A stretch of 64,000 nucleotides of DNA from Sphingobium sp. (GCA_009360885.1 SPEL01000004.1:186001-250000); one strand, 5' to 3'; shown: positions 22,257-30,988, numbered from the stretch's first letter. Program-made: numbers and translations. Notes: generated by a model from the letters alone, not told the origin.

Positions 22257-23123
22257 GTGCAAATAATCCGTGACCTTGTTTCGCTGCGTACTGCTGTTTT
22301 TTCCCTGAAGACCAGTTCCTCCCCGCAAGGGCAGGGCGGCGGGCACATTGCGCTGGTCCCTACCATGGGCGCGCTGCATGATGGGCATCTCAGCCTCGTT
22401 CGCGCCGCAAAAGCCCATGCCGATCATGTGATCGTTTCCATTTTCGTGAACCCCATCCAATTTGGCCCTAATGAAGATCTCGACGCCTATCCCCGGCAAG
22501 AGGCACAGGATGCCGCGTTGCTGGAAAGCGAAGGCGTATCCATATTATGGGCGCCCACAGTCAGTGAAATGTATCCCACCGGCTTTGCTACCAATATTTC
22601 GGTAGGCGGGGTGAGCGAAGGCCTGTGCGGCGCATCTCGCCCCGGTCATTTTGATGGCGTGGCGACCGTCGTTACCAAGCTGCTCAATCAGGTGCAGCCC
22701 GATGTCGCCCTGTTTGGCGAAAAAGACTATCAGCAACTTGCTGTTATTCGCCGCTTCGTTGCGGATCTTAATTTACCGGCCCAGATTATCGGCGTGCCGA
22801 TTGCCCGGGCGGCGGATGGTCTCGCTTTATCCTCGCGCAACGCCTATCTCTCAGTGGAAGAACGGGAACAGGCCCCCGCTTTGTATCAGGCAATGCAAAA
22901 TGCCGCCCGTCAAATAACCAGCGGCATGAATATTACAGAAACTTTGGACACGCTAAAACAACAACTTCTGAACAGCGGTTTTGCGTCGGTTGAATATGCC
23001 GAATTACGTGATGCCGAATCACTCTCTCCCATCGCTGATATAACGAAAGAGGGCCGCTTACTGGTGGCAGCGCGGTTAGGCAAAACAAGGCTGATCGATA
23101 ATATAGCGGTAAAAACCAAGTAA
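22257..23123 (+). CDS. panC: Pantothenate synthetase
   Basis: 288 aa. Condenses pantoate and beta-alanine with ATP for CoA synthesis. The frame is open far upstream, but only the part from GTG 22257 is real: GGAG lies about 11 bases before it, and upstream sequence is antisense to mipZ. TTG 22248 is an alternative start. HIGH-like motif VPTMGALHDGHLSLV, then FVNPIQFGPNEDLDAYPR, FGEKDYQQL and the KMSKS-like ALSSRNAYLS are all present. Confidence 0.95.
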   Translation: MQIIRDLVSLRTAVFSLKTSSSPQGQGGGHIALVPTMGALHDGHLSLVRAAKAHADHVIVSIFVNPIQFGPNEDLDAYPRQEAQDAALLESEGVSILWAPTVSEMYPTGFATNISVGGVSEGLCGASRPGHFDGVATVVTKLLNQVQPDVALFGEKDYQQLAVIRRFVADLNLPAQIIGVPIARAADGLALSSRNAYLSVEEREQAPALYQAMQNAARQITSGMNITETLDTLKQQLLNSGFASVEYAELRDAESLSPIADITKEGRLLVAARLGKTRLIDNIAVKTK

Positions 23124-23226
23124 AATTCGATACATAATTCATTTTACATCGGTGAATATTTGATATTAACCATTTATTAGCCATGAATGACGATCTTCAC
23201 CCCTGACACAAAGGTCAGGGGGTTTT

Positions 23227-23538
23227 ATGGGAAATAGTCTGCAATCGGCACAGTTCCTGATGGACAGCCGCTATAGTGATGCCGCGCGGGGGGATGCGCA
23301 GGCCTGTTATGATCTCGGTATCGCCTATAGCTGCGGCACAAGCGGGATAGAAGTTGATCTGATCGAAGCGCATAAATGGTTCAACCTTGCCGCCCTCGCT
23401 GGCAGCGAAGAAGGGCAAGCCCTGCGCAGCGAAATGGCCGACGATATGACCGCCCGCGAAGTGATTGAGGCACAAAAGCGCGCCCGCGCATGGCTGGTGA
23501 TGACTGGGATGATGACAATGCAGCAGCAGGCCGCTTAA
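23227..23538 (+). CDS. Sel1-repeat protein
   Basis: 103 aa. Small cytosolic protein with Sel1/TPR-like helical repeats: GDAQACYDLGIAYSCG and LIEAHKWFNLAALAGSEEGQALR, then a charged helix. No signal peptide. Sel1 repeats mediate protein-protein contacts; the partner is unknown. 103 bases after panC, possibly co-transcribed. Confidence 0.85.
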   Translation: MGNSLQSAQFLMDSRYSDAARGDAQACYDLGIAYSCGTSGIEVDLIEAHKWFNLAALAGSEEGQALRSEMADDMTAREVIEAQKRARAWLVMTGMMTMQQQAA

Positions 23539-23573
23539 AGCGTTTCCCGGTTGATCTGAATCGGAAAACCGCT
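23539..23573. repeat. Intergenic palindromic element (AGCG-TTTCC type)
   Basis: An imperfect palindrome: AGCGTTTCCCGGTT on the left, GAATCGGAAAACCGCT on the right, with a short GATCT centre. Very similar palindromes, often ending in CGGAAAACGCTCT, are scattered between genes in many alphaproteobacterial genomes. It may also terminate the Sel1 gene. Confidence 0.55.
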
Positions 23574-23600
23574 CTCAAATTATAGCCTCTGCGGCTTCTT

Positions 23601-23681
23601 AACGGGCAGGCTATGTCATCTGCCTGCAACGGGCAGGCTATGTCATCTGCCTGCAACGGGCAGGCCATGTCATCTGCCTAC
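23601..23681. repeat. Three tandem 27-bp repeats, each a small hairpin
   Basis: Units at 23601-23627, 23628-23654 and 23655-23681. Units 1 and 2 are identical; unit 3 differs at two positions. Each has GGCAG and CTGCC arms around a 10-base centre. The array lies between convergent genes, so it is non-coding or part of a 3' UTR. Confidence 0.85.
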
Positions 23682-23715
23682 GCATCGACACGCTAATAGC
23701 AGGCCAAACAACCCG

Positions 23716-24867
23716 TCACTCCTTACGAAAAGGAGTATGCGCACCCATCCACTGCCGGTCCTGCTGCACCGAATCGCGCTCCTGCGTGAGGAAGCCCGCG
23801 ACGGCGCACCGAAAGTGCGGATCATCAATATAATGGGCTGACCATGTCGGCACCGGACGATACCCGCGCACCAGCTTATGCCCGCCCTGCGCGCCCGCCT
23901 CAACCCGGCTGAGGCCATGGGCTAGCGCGAAATCTATCGCCTGATAATAGCAAAGTTCAAAATGGAGGAACGGCACATCCTCTATGCACCCCCAATAGCG
24001 GCCATAAAGCACATCTGCGCCAATGAAATTCAACGCCCCGGCAATGGGCACACCACCCCGCAACGCAAGAATGAGCAAGGTACGATCCGCCATAGTTGCA
24101 CCGACCAGATCAAAAAATTCACGGGTCAGATAGGGCTGCCCCCATTTGCGTGCGCCGGTATCCTGATAAAATTGCCAGAACGCATCCCAATGCTCTGGCC
24201 GGATGGCATCCCCTGTCAGATGGACGATTTCCAGCCCCGCCTGCGCCTTGGCCCGTTCCTTACGCAGATTTTTGCGCTTATCGCTCGATAATGCGGCGAG
24301 GAAACCCTGAAAATCTCCATAGCCTTCATCCTGCCAATGAAACTGGCTATCCTCTCGCAGGAGCCAGCCAGCCTCTTCAAATAATGGCACCTGCTCCGGC
24401 GCAATGAAGGTGACATGGGCAGAGCTAAGCTCATTCTGGCGTACCAGTTCTTCCATTCCCTGTATCAGCGCCAGGGCGAGACGGCCTGCGTCCTCCCCCT
24501 CTCCTGCCAGCAACCGCCTGCCGGTAACGGGTGTGAACGGCACGCTGACCTGTAATTTGGGATAATAAGCCCGTCCGGTACGTTCCCATGCATCCGCCCA
24601 TGCATGGTCAAACACATACTCCCCCTGACTATGCATTTTCACATAGGCTGGCGCGCAGGCTAGTAACGCCCCATCCGCTTCTCTTTCCGCCAGTAAGGGG
24701 AGAGGTCGCCACCCTGTATCCGGCCCGACACTGCCGGATTCCTCCAGCGCAGAAAGAAAGGCATGGGAGAGAAACGGGTCATCCGTTCCGGCACATCTGT
24801 CCCAGCTTTCCGGTGCGATAGCACGAATGCCGCCCGGTTCCAGCCGCAGGATAAGCTCTCTATCCAT
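23716..24867 (-). CDS. GNAT-fold peptidogalycan-type protein (DUF482)
   Basis: 383 aa from ATG 24867, which overlaps the previous stop by 8 bases; a longer frame from 24939 is less likely. FemAB/GNAT-like protein of the DUF482 family: DPFLSHAFLSALEESG near the N-terminus, FLAALSSDKRKNLRKER in the middle, EAGAQGGHKLVRGYRP and WSAHY near the C-terminus. The biochemical role is not established; it is annotated as putative peptidogalycan biosynthesis. Last gene of a four-gene overlapping set. Confidence 0.88.
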   Translation of the reverse strand: MDRELILRLEPGGIRAIAPESWDRCAGTDDPFLSHAFLSALEESGSVGPDTGWRPLPLLAEREADGALLACAPAYVKMHSQGEYVFDHAWADAWERTGRAYYPKLQVSVPFTPVTGRRLLAGEGEDAGRLALALIQGMEELVRQNELSSAHVTFIAPEQVPLFEEAGWLLREDSQFHWQDEGYGDFQGFLAALSSDKRKNLRKERAKAQAGLEIVHLTGDAIRPEHWDAFWQFYQDTGARKWGQPYLTREFFDLVGATMADRTLLILALRGGVPIAGALNFIGADVLYGRYWGCIEDVPFLHFELCYYQAIDFALAHGLSRVEAGAQGGHKLVRGYRPVPTWSAHYIDDPHFRCAVAGFLTQERDSVQQDRQWMGAHTPFRKE

Positions 24868-25729
24868 GCAAAGCAGCCCGCTTTTCTTCGAGGTACGCAA
24901 GAGCCTCAGCCGGTAGATTGCCGCCCGCATCCCGTTCAAAAATCGGGGCCGCGCCCTGTTCTATTACTGCCTGCCATTGCGCAGGTTCACGCACAGTCCA
25001 GCTTAGCACCGGTCGGCCCTTTCGCTGCTGCCTGCACACAAAGGAACCTGATAGATTACGCACATCATAAGCAATAAAATCGGGCCTCGCCCAGTCCATT
25101 GCAAGGGCGCGCAGCGCGCCATGCCAATATCCTTTGCGGCCTTCCTCTGTTATCACAAGGCCACGGACCAACTCCGGCGCGTGGGAGCGAAACCACCGCA
25201 CCGCATCCGGGTGGAAGGACATGATGACGGCGGGCGCAAACGCCGCGCCCTCTCCGCCCGCATAATTCCTCAAATCCCACGCCACTGCCGAACAAAGGGG
25301 GCCTACCTGCTGGCCTGGCTCTATCTTTATCTCAATCAACACCGGCACCCGCCCGGCGACCAGAGCCAGTAGTTCCGACAAGCGGGGGATTGGCCCGCTA
25401 TCCTGCCGCAATTCGCGCCGAGAGAGGTCCGCACTGGTCATTGCGCTGACTTTGCCTACTTTGCCGGTAAGGCGCCTGAGTTCCGCATCATGAATGACAT
25501 ATGCCACGCCATCGGCGGAGAGATGCACATCGCATTCAATGCCATAGCCAGCATCCAGCGCTGCCCGAAAGGCAGGCATGCTGTTTTCCACCGGGCCACC
25601 TTGTTGACCGCCAGCCCCGTGCAACCCACGATGGGCATAGACGTGATTCAGCAAAAAGGCCGCGCGATGGCGAGGAACCTGAGGGACATGCTCATCCCTA
25701 CCACCAGCCACGGCATAGTGCCTCTTCAT
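24860..25729 (-). CDS. Glycerophosphodiester phosphodiesterase
   Basis: 289 aa, GDPD family TIM barrel that hydrolyses glycerophosphodiesters to glycerol 3-phosphate and alcohol. Motifs: HRGLHG (catalytic His), ENSMPAFRAALDAGYGIECDVHLSADGV (catalytic Glu and Asp, shown split here), VIHDAELRRLTG and LIEIKIE. The start at 25729 forms an ATGA overlap with the HAD gene. No signal peptide is evident, so a cytosolic role in lipid turnover is likely. Confidence 0.92.
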   Translation of the reverse strand: MKRHYAVAGGRDEHVPQVPRHRAAFLLNHVYAHRGLHGAGGQQGGPVENSMPAFRAALDAGYGIECDVHLSADGVAYVIHDAELRRLTGKVGKVSAMTSADLSRRELRQDSGPIPRLSELLALVAGRVPVLIEIKIEPGQQVGPLCSAVAWDLRNYAGGEGAAFAPAVIMSFHPDAVRWFRSHAPELVRGLVITEEGRKGYWHGALRALAMDWARPDFIAYDVRNLSGSFVCRQQRKGRPVLSWTVREPAQWQAVIEQGAAPIFERDAGGNLPAEALAYLEEKRAALHG

Positions 25730-26406
25730 GGCTGGGCCGCTTCCTCCCCTAATACCGGCCCCACCGCCAACGGCGCTGGCCCTTCGGCAAAACGCGCCCT
25801 GATCCACGCCTCGGCCTCTTTCCAGCTATCAATACGCGCATGGGCGTGAGGCGAAGGGGCGATATTCACTGCAATTTCCGGCTCACCTACCATATGCAGC
25901 CGCCACACATCGCCCGCATGGTTCGCGACTGATTCATGATGCGCGCCCAGATCATCCACAAACAACGCAACCGAGGGCTGGCGTTCTTCAACGATGCGAC
26001 GCAGCGGTGCGCCCTTACCGCCCTGATTCCAATAAACACGATGATGCACGCCGACATTCGCCAGTTGATCGACCCGAAGCTGATGCAATTCCTCGCCGAT
26101 ATTGGTGAGAATCACGATGTCAGCAATGTCGGAAAGACTGGAAAGCGCCTCCAATGCGCCCTCAATTGGCCCCTGCCGCCCCATTTCCGTCAGAAAGAAA
26201 TCGCGCAGCAAATCCCACACTTCACCCTGCTCCAACACCGTACCACATCCCTTGCGACGCAAAGCATTGACGAAATTCTGATCTTCAAAGCTGAAATGCA
26301 CATCGTGCACCTCGTCCAACCATTCCCGAAAGGGAACGACCATGTGCAGCAACACCTCATCGCAATCGGTAATGAGCAGGGGGCGGTTGGTGGGGGATAT
26401 GGTCAT
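25726..26406 (-). CDS. HAD-superfamily hydrolase
   Basis: 226 aa. HAD motif I LLITDCDEVL (DxD), motif II VILTNIG, motif III lysine in NQGGKGAPLRRI, motif IV LFVDDLGAHHESV. Cytosolic phosphatase-type enzyme, substrate unknown. It overlaps DUF3572 upstream and the GDPD gene downstream by 4 bases, so it is expressed with phosphodiester metabolism. Confidence 0.9.
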   Translation of the reverse strand: MTISPTNRPLLITDCDEVLLHMVVPFREWLDEVHDVHFSFEDQNFVNALRRKGCGTVLEQGEVWDLLRDFFLTEMGRQGPIEGALEALSSLSDIADIVILTNIGEELHQLRVDQLANVGVHHRVYWNQGGKGAPLRRIVEERQPSVALFVDDLGAHHESVANHAGDVWRLHMVGEPEIAVNIAPSPHAHARIDSWKEAEAWIRARFAEGPAPLAVGPVLGEEAAQP

Positions 26407-26675
26407 CGGCGAATCTCCTTCGCAGTCATCATTAATTTCTCCGGGGCTAAGCCCAGCCAGTCGGCGCAGGCCAGCAAATCCGGCTCATGCGCGGCAAGAA
26501 AATCAAACACCGCGCCTAAAATAGCAGGATCATCCACCCCGGCACGGAGTTGATCCGCATCCAGCCCGGTGAGCGCCAGCAGGCGCGCGGCGCGGTCCTC
26601 ATCCCCCAATACCCAGACCAGAGCCTGCAATGCGATAATTTCAGCACCATTGCCATTTTCATTCGGGGGGAGCAT
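26403..26675 (-). CDS. DUF3572 family protein
   Basis: 90-aa helical protein (ALVWVLGDEDRAARLLALTGLD, ILGAVFDFLAAHEPDLLACAD, both split families of helices), typical of the alphaproteobacterial DUF3572 family. Function unknown. In other genomes it also lies near divK, as here (divergent, 54 bases apart). Confidence 0.88.
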   Translation of the reverse strand: MLPPNENGNGAEIIALQALVWVLGDEDRAARLLALTGLDADQLRAGVDDPAILGAVFDFLAAHEPDLLACADWLGLAPEKLMMTAKEIRR

Positions 26676-26729
26676 GACATTCTTTCAGGAAACAGGAAAA
26701 TCCGGCGACAGCCGGGTCCGGGGTGAAGT

Positions 26730-27092
26730 GTGACGAAGCGCATATTGATTGTTGAGGACAATGAACTCAACCTCAAACTGTTCAGCGATTTGTTACGCGC
26801 CCATGGCCATGAGATTCGCGCCGTTGCCGATGGCCGCCACGTCCTGCGCGAAGCACAGGATTTTCAGCCTGATCTCATCATCATGGACATCCATCTTCCC
26901 CATGTCAGCGGGCTGGACCTCATCGTCACGTTGAAAAATGATGCTATGCTGAAATCCGTGCCGGTGATGGCCGTGACCGCTTATGCTGGTAAGGGGGACG
27001 AAGAGCGGATCAGGGAAGCAGGCGCAGAAACCTACGTGTCAAAGCCTATTTCCGTCATGAAATTCATTGAAGAAGTAGGGCAGCTCCTCTGA
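26730..27092 (+). CDS. divK: Single-domain response regulator DivK
   Basis: 120-aa stand-alone receiver domain with GTG start. Acidic residues in LIVEDNELN, phospho-acceptor D53 (IIMDIHLP), T83 and K105 (VSKPIS) are in place, and there is no output domain. In Caulobacter, DivK with PleC and DivJ sets cell polarity through DivL and CckA. The surrounding sequence (LNLKLFSDLL, HVSGLDLIVTLK) matches DivK rather than CpdR. Confidence 0.93.
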   Translation: MTKRILIVEDNELNLKLFSDLLRAHGHEIRAVADGRHVLREAQDFQPDLIIMDIHLPHVSGLDLIVTLKNDAMLKSVPVMAVTAYAGKGDEERIREAGAETYVSKPISVMKFIEEVGQLL

Positions 27093-27396
27093 TTCGTCGG
27101 TAATCGCGAACAACAGGGCGGAGCAAAAGTGCACCCATAACCAAGCCATCCATGCCATGAGGCCACCGGGCCGATTCGGGGCAAGCGGTCCATACACGGT
27201 GACGCCATAGGGGGCCTGACCCTGACGTGATTTGGCAGGCTGTTTTGCGCGCGCCCTTTTTCCGTCGCCATGAAGAATACAGAAAACCATCGCGAAAACA
27301 GAAAAAGCCCGCACCACAGGGGTCGGGCTTTACCTAATTTTTACGCCCCGCAGGGGATTGCCTCTGCCCCAACGGAGCAGAGAGCGGTAGAAAGCC
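27093..27396. other. Convergent intergenic region
   Basis: 304 bases between divK and rpmG. Apart from the rpmG terminator at 27304-27336 no gene is supported. Confidence 0.5.
27300..27331 (-). terminator. Terminator of rpmG
   Basis: AAAGCCCG (27304-27311) pairs with CGGGCTTT (27324-27331). On the minus strand the stem is followed by a T-run. Confidence 0.8.
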
Positions 27397-27564
27397 TTAC
27401 TTAATCTTGGCTTCCTTGAATTCCACATGCTTACGCACAACCGGATCATATTTGCGGAAGCTGAACTTCTCGGTCTGGGTGCGCGGGTTCTTCTTCGTTA
27501 CATAGAAAAAGCCGGTGTCAGCGCTGCTCACAAGCCGGATCTTCACTGTGGCTGGCTTAGCCAT
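27397..27564 (-). CDS. rpmG: 50S ribosomal protein L33
   Basis: 55 aa, translated from the reverse strand: it begins [20 protein letters not shown] and ends [11 protein letters not shown]. Typical length and sequence of alphaproteobacterial L33, including the YVTKKNPRT motif; no zinc-binding cysteines, so it is the C-minus form. Encoded alone with its own terminator. Confidence 0.97.
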   Translation of the reverse strand: MAKPATVKIRLVSSADTGFFYVTKKNPRTQTEKFSFRKYDPVVRKHVEFKEAKIK

Positions 27565-27595
27565 TGGCCTAATCCTTCAAACTGTTAAAAAATAA

Positions 27596-27614
27596 GGCGG
27601 CTGCATGCGCCGCC
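27596..27614 (-). terminator. GC-rich hairpin upstream of rpmG
   Basis: GGCGGC (27596-27601) pairs with GCCGCC (27609-27614). On the minus strand it is followed by a TTATTTTTTAA tract, so it could end a short antisense transcript entering from the right. No gene for it was identified. Confidence 0.4.
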
Positions 27615-27778
27615 CCGTTTCAGCGGCGGTCCTTGCGGCAATCCAGTCAGATTGTCAATATGGCATGAGCCAGACAGGCATCATTATCGCCTTCATATGC
27701 GGGCAAATGCTCTTTACCCCGCATTTATTGGGGAATGACGGCTATTCCCCATGCCGTAATCTGTGCCATAGGCAGGTA

Positions 27779-28360
27779 ATGGACGCTCTGATGCTTGCCT
27801 TGTTGCTCTGCCTGTTTGTCGAATCGGGTGGTAAAATGTCGATTCTCTATCGGGCATTGCATCATCTTTATGACACTCCGCCCAACAGGCAGGGCATGGC
27901 GATCAGCCTTGGCATGATAATCGCCGTCGCAGCCCATGCCGCTATTGCCGCCTGTGCTGGTTATTTCATCGCCCAGATGCTGACGCCAGAGGCACGCTGG
28001 CTTTTTCTGGCCCTTGCGCTGGCCTCCTCCGGGGCGAGCCTGCTCTGGTCGAAGAAATCTCCATTTCTGCCTGAAAAGCGACGAGCCTCCCCCTTGTTCA
28101 GCAGCGCCCTTATCCTTTTTCTGCGCGGGTTGGGGGAAAATGGCCCTTTCCTTATCATCGGCGTGGCAACCGCAACCGCATGGCCAGCCTTTGCGGGCAT
28201 TGGCGGGGCAATGGGCAGCATCGCAGCCTGCTTTCTGATGCGCGGCGTAGGCCCCGCCCTTTCACCTCAAACCACACGCATCATTCGCGCCATTATAGGA
28301 TGCGGCTTGCTGGTGGCGGCGCTCTTCATCTCTGCGCAGGCAATGGGCCTTAACGGATAA
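27779..28360 (+). CDS. GDT1/TMEM165 (UPF0016)-like membrane protein, atypical motifs
   Basis: 193 aa from ATG 27779, the usual family start (MDALMLALLL); an in-frame open stretch continues upstream to 27605 but looks non-coding. Six predicted membrane segments form two similar halves, the UPF0016 layout for Mn2+/Ca2+ export. The two signature motifs, normally E-x-G-D-(K/R)-(T/S), read ESGGKMS (residues about 16-22) and LGENGPFL, so each lacks the conserved Asp. It may be a regulatory or altered-specificity member. Divergent from rpmG. Confidence 0.7.
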   Translation: MDALMLALLLCLFVESGGKMSILYRALHHLYDTPPNRQGMAISLGMIIAVAAHAAIAACAGYFIAQMLTPEARWLFLALALASSGASLLWSKKSPFLPEKRRASPLFSSALILFLRGLGENGPFLIIGVATATAWPAFAGIGGAMGSIAACFLMRGVGPALSPQTTRIIRAIIGCGLLVAALFISAQAMGLNG

Positions 28361-28367
28361 GCCCTCC

Positions 28368-28390
28368 ACTGATCGAAAATCCCGATCAGT
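28368..28390. repeat. Inverted repeat between membrane protein gene and dps
   Basis: ACTGATCG (28368-28375) and CGATCAGT (28383-28390) around a 7-base loop. No clear T-run follows, so it could be a weak terminator or an operator for dps. Confidence 0.45.
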
Positions 28391-28477
28391 CATAGCGCCA
28401 TTATCTGCGGGATTTATGGCACAATATCGGGCATAAGAGCGTTGTTCGCTTGAATGATCAAAAAGGAGGGCTTTTTC

Positions 28478-28990
28478 GTGGCACCCAAGAAACAGAAAGC
28501 ATCTGTAAGCAAGCTGAAAACACCGACTGATCTCCCCGACAACGCAACCTTATCGGTCGCGCAGGCGCTGAATCAGGCATTGGCCGACAGCTATGCCCTT
28601 TACCTCAAGACCAAGAATTTCCACTGGCATGTGTCCGGCCCGCATTTCCGTGATTATCATCTGTTGTTTGATGAACAGGCTGCGGAAATTCTCGCTGTTA
28701 CCGATGCGATAGCCGAACGTGTCCGCAAGACCGGCAACACCACCTTGCGGTCGATTGGCGATATTGCCCGTCACCAGACAATCAAAGACAGCGATGCAGA
28801 ATTCGTAACCCCGCAGGATATGCTGGTTGAACTGCGCGAGGATAACCTCTCGCTCGTTCAGACATTCCGTGCTGTCAAATCCGCAGCGGCAGAGGCAGGC
28901 GATAACGCAACCGAAGGCGTAGTGGATGACTGGACGGATCAGGCAGAGCAGCGCGCATGGTTCCTGTTTGAAACCAGCCGCAGCGCCTGA
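28478..28990 (+). CDS. dps: Dps-family ferritin-like DNA-protection protein
   Basis: 170 aa from GTG 28478. This start is chosen over ATG 28454 because AAGGAGGG lies 8 bases before it; the product then begins APKKQKASVSK, a lysine-rich DNA-binding tail. Ferroxidase residues are in KTKNFHWHVSGPHF and the following HLLFDEQAAEILAVTDAIAER helix (D and E ligands). Forms a dodecamer that oxidises Fe2+ with peroxide and protects DNA. Confidence 0.94.
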   Translation: MAPKKQKASVSKLKTPTDLPDNATLSVAQALNQALADSYALYLKTKNFHWHVSGPHFRDYHLLFDEQAAEILAVTDAIAERVRKTGNTTLRSIGDIARHQTIKDSDAEFVTPQDMLVELREDNLSLVQTFRAVKSAAAEAGDNATEGVVDDWTDQAEQRAWFLFETSRSA

Positions 28991-29073
28991 CCGAAAACAG
29001 AGTGAGGTGGGGGCGGCAACAGCTTGCCTCCCCCATTTCCGATTACTCCCCCGATGAAGGAAGTTTACGCCTG

Positions 29074-29766
29074 TCAGGGCATGTTTCTAATCACCACAGC
29101 CCGGGCATAATCCCGGTAAAGTGGCTGTGTCTGGCATATCAGGCCATGTTCTGATGCCAGCCTCTCACTCACCGCAAACAGGTCCACTCGCGGCGTCACA
29201 TGAAATTGCGCCAGCCATGTTGTGAGGAACTTCCGAAAAGGCTTCGGTAAATCATCCTGCTCGCCAAAATCCACGATATGCAGTTCACCGCCGGGGGCCA
29301 GCAAACCGCACCCCAGCGCTATCGCCTTTTCCCAACCAGGAATCATCGAAAGCGTATAGGAACAAAAAACACGGTCGAACTGCGTGCGCCCCCACAGGTT
29401 CGCCGCATCAAAATCCGTCGCATCCCCCTGCGCCAGCACGCAACGCCCGGCAACACCATGGCGATTCGTATTTTTCTGCGCCGATTTCAGCATTTCTTCT
29501 GATATGTCGAGGCCATAGAAATGCGCCGTCAGGTAGCACCCCGCCGCCACGACAATATTGCGTGCCGTGCCGCACCCCAGTTCCAGCACATGCCCGCCAT
29601 CCGGCACCGCCAAATTGCGAATCAGCCGATCTCGTCCCAGCAGATAATATTTGCGCGTCACATCATAAATATGGCGCTGCATCGCATAATTGGCGTCCAT
29701 CAGCCGCGCATGATGCGGTTTGGCGGATATATCAGGCGCGGCGGACATAAAGATGCGTCCCGCCAT
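29074..29766 (-). CDS. btaB: Betaine-lipid N-methyltransferase BtaB
   Basis: 230-aa SAM-dependent methyltransferase that trimethylates diacylglyceryl-homoserine to DGTS. The family-specific opening RHIYDVTRKYYLLGRDRLI is followed by the SAM motif I VLELGCGTARN and a motif II-like RVFCSYTLSMIPGW. It overlaps the end of btaA by up to 35 bases (start 29766 or 29748), so the two are translated together. DGTS replaces phospholipids under phosphate limitation in Rhodobacter and Sinorhizobium. Confidence 0.92.
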   Translation of the reverse strand: MAGRIFMSAAPDISAKPHHARLMDANYAMQRHIYDVTRKYYLLGRDRLIRNLAVPDGGHVLELGCGTARNIVVAAGCYLTAHFYGLDISEEMLKSAQKNTNRHGVAGRCVLAQGDATDFDAANLWGRTQFDRVFCSYTLSMIPGWEKAIALGCGLLAPGGELHIVDFGEQDDLPKPFRKFLTTWLAQFHVTPRVDLFAVSERLASEHGLICQTQPLYRDYARAVVIRNMP

Positions 29767-30988
29767 AAATGGATGACCTATCTTGCTGCGTCAGTTCAAG
29801 GGAGCGCGCTTCCTGATATTCCCACATCGCGAGCAGGCTATCTTGCACCCGCCCCGGCAACAGAGAAGGCTCTGCTGCTGTGCGGAACAGCACCCGCGCA
29901 TCCTTCGTGGCGGTGCGGCTGATCTGGCTCCACAGCGCATTAAGCTGTTCATCCGTCATCCAGTCCTGCGCATCCAGCAGGATGAAACGATCAACACTCT
30001 GCGCATCCTGCCCGGCCAGAAAATCGGTCATATTGGCCTGCTGCACGCTCAGCCGGTCAACCCGCACCCGCACCGCTTCATAATGTGCCTGCTGTAAATA
30101 AGGCGGCAGGCTGGCCTCCGGCTTTTTCTCATATCCACGCGAGAAAGCCTGCCATGCGAAATAATTATCGCGGAAATCAAAGTCGCATACCAGTTTTTCC
30201 AGCCTTTGGCGCAAGACGGTCGCCATGGGCTTACCGCCTGCCAGCTTCTCATATTGCGCGGGGGGAATACCCAGCCCAAAGAGAGAGGCGGGCTGGCTCG
30301 TCAGCCACCGGATCAGCGGCTTATCAAAAAGGGGCAGGAAATGCGCATCGAAATAGGCGCGCTGCTCGGCCATATTCGTTGCCTTCAGCACATTGCGCGG
30401 ATTTTCCCCATGCAGGCGGGCGACCAGATGCGCCAGACCGATGAATTTCCCCAATAGTCCATAACGATAGACATTATTGGCGAACATTCTGATGCGCTTA
30501 CGCCCGGAAATGCCGCGCGATTCCCAATATTGGCGCGACCGTTCATCCAGATAAGGCGCAATATGCCGGAAATAGGCGTCCACATTATCCTGATGGGCCG
30601 CATCGCCAAAGAAACGGCGAAACTCCTCATAGCCCGGCAGATGGAGCAAGGCCGCGCGCTTCAGATTGCCCAAGGCCACATGGGCGGTGTTCAAATCCAC
30701 CGCACTCACCCGCGCCGGGTTTGCCGTTAAATAGCTGAGCGCATTGCAGCTCCCGCTGGCGATGGTGACGACATGATGGCCTTCACCAATTTCGAGGCCA
30801 GCCATATCCGCAATCGGGTCTTCCCATATCTGAGCATACACCAACCAGCGAAAGGCAAAGGCAAAGGCGCGTTCCAGCAGTGCCTCTTTATTCAGCCCCT
30901 CGGTGCTGACCGCAGCCCCCTCAATGAGCTTGCCCCCTACCGCTTCCCCGCCTGCGGCATTTCTCTTCATGCGCCTGTTCCATTCCAT
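29732..30988 (-). CDS. btaA: SAM:diacylglycerol 3-amino-3-carboxypropyltransferase BtaA
   Basis: 418 aa, DUF3419 family. First step of DGTS synthesis: transfers the aminocarboxypropyl group of SAM to diacylglycerol. Characteristic motifs are FRWLVYAQIWEDPIADM near the N-terminus, the SAM-binding VVTIASGSCNALSYL, AVDLNTAHVALGNLK, and RFILLDAQDWMTDEQL near the C-terminus. Length and motifs match BtaA. Upstream sequence shows no convincing Pho box. Confidence 0.92.
   Translation of the reverse strand: MEWNRRMKRNAAGGEAVGGKLIEGAAVSTEGLNKEALLERAFAFAFRWLVYAQIWEDPIADMAGLEIGEGHHVVTIASGSCNALSYLTANPARVSAVDLNTAHVALGNLKRAALLHLPGYEEFRRFFGDAAHQDNVDAYFRHIAPYLDERSRQYWESRGISGRKRIRMFANNVYRYGLLGKFIGLAHLVARLHGENPRNVLKATNMAEQRAYFDAHFLPLFDKPLIRWLTSQPASLFGLGIPPAQYEKLAGGKPMATVLRQRLEKLVCDFDFRDNYFAWQAFSRGYEKKPEASLPPYLQQAHYEAVRVRVDRLSVQQANMTDFLAGQDAQSVDRFILLDAQDWMTDEQLNALWSQISRTATKDARVLFRTAAEPSLLPGRVQDSLLAMWEYQEARSLELTQQDRSSIYGGTHLYVRRA

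Noticed and set aside
27039-27317. 92-codon minus-strand frame with a hydrophobic segment between divK and rpmG
   Set aside because: It begins inside the rpmG terminator hairpin, overlaps the 3' end of divK and lacks a ribosome site.
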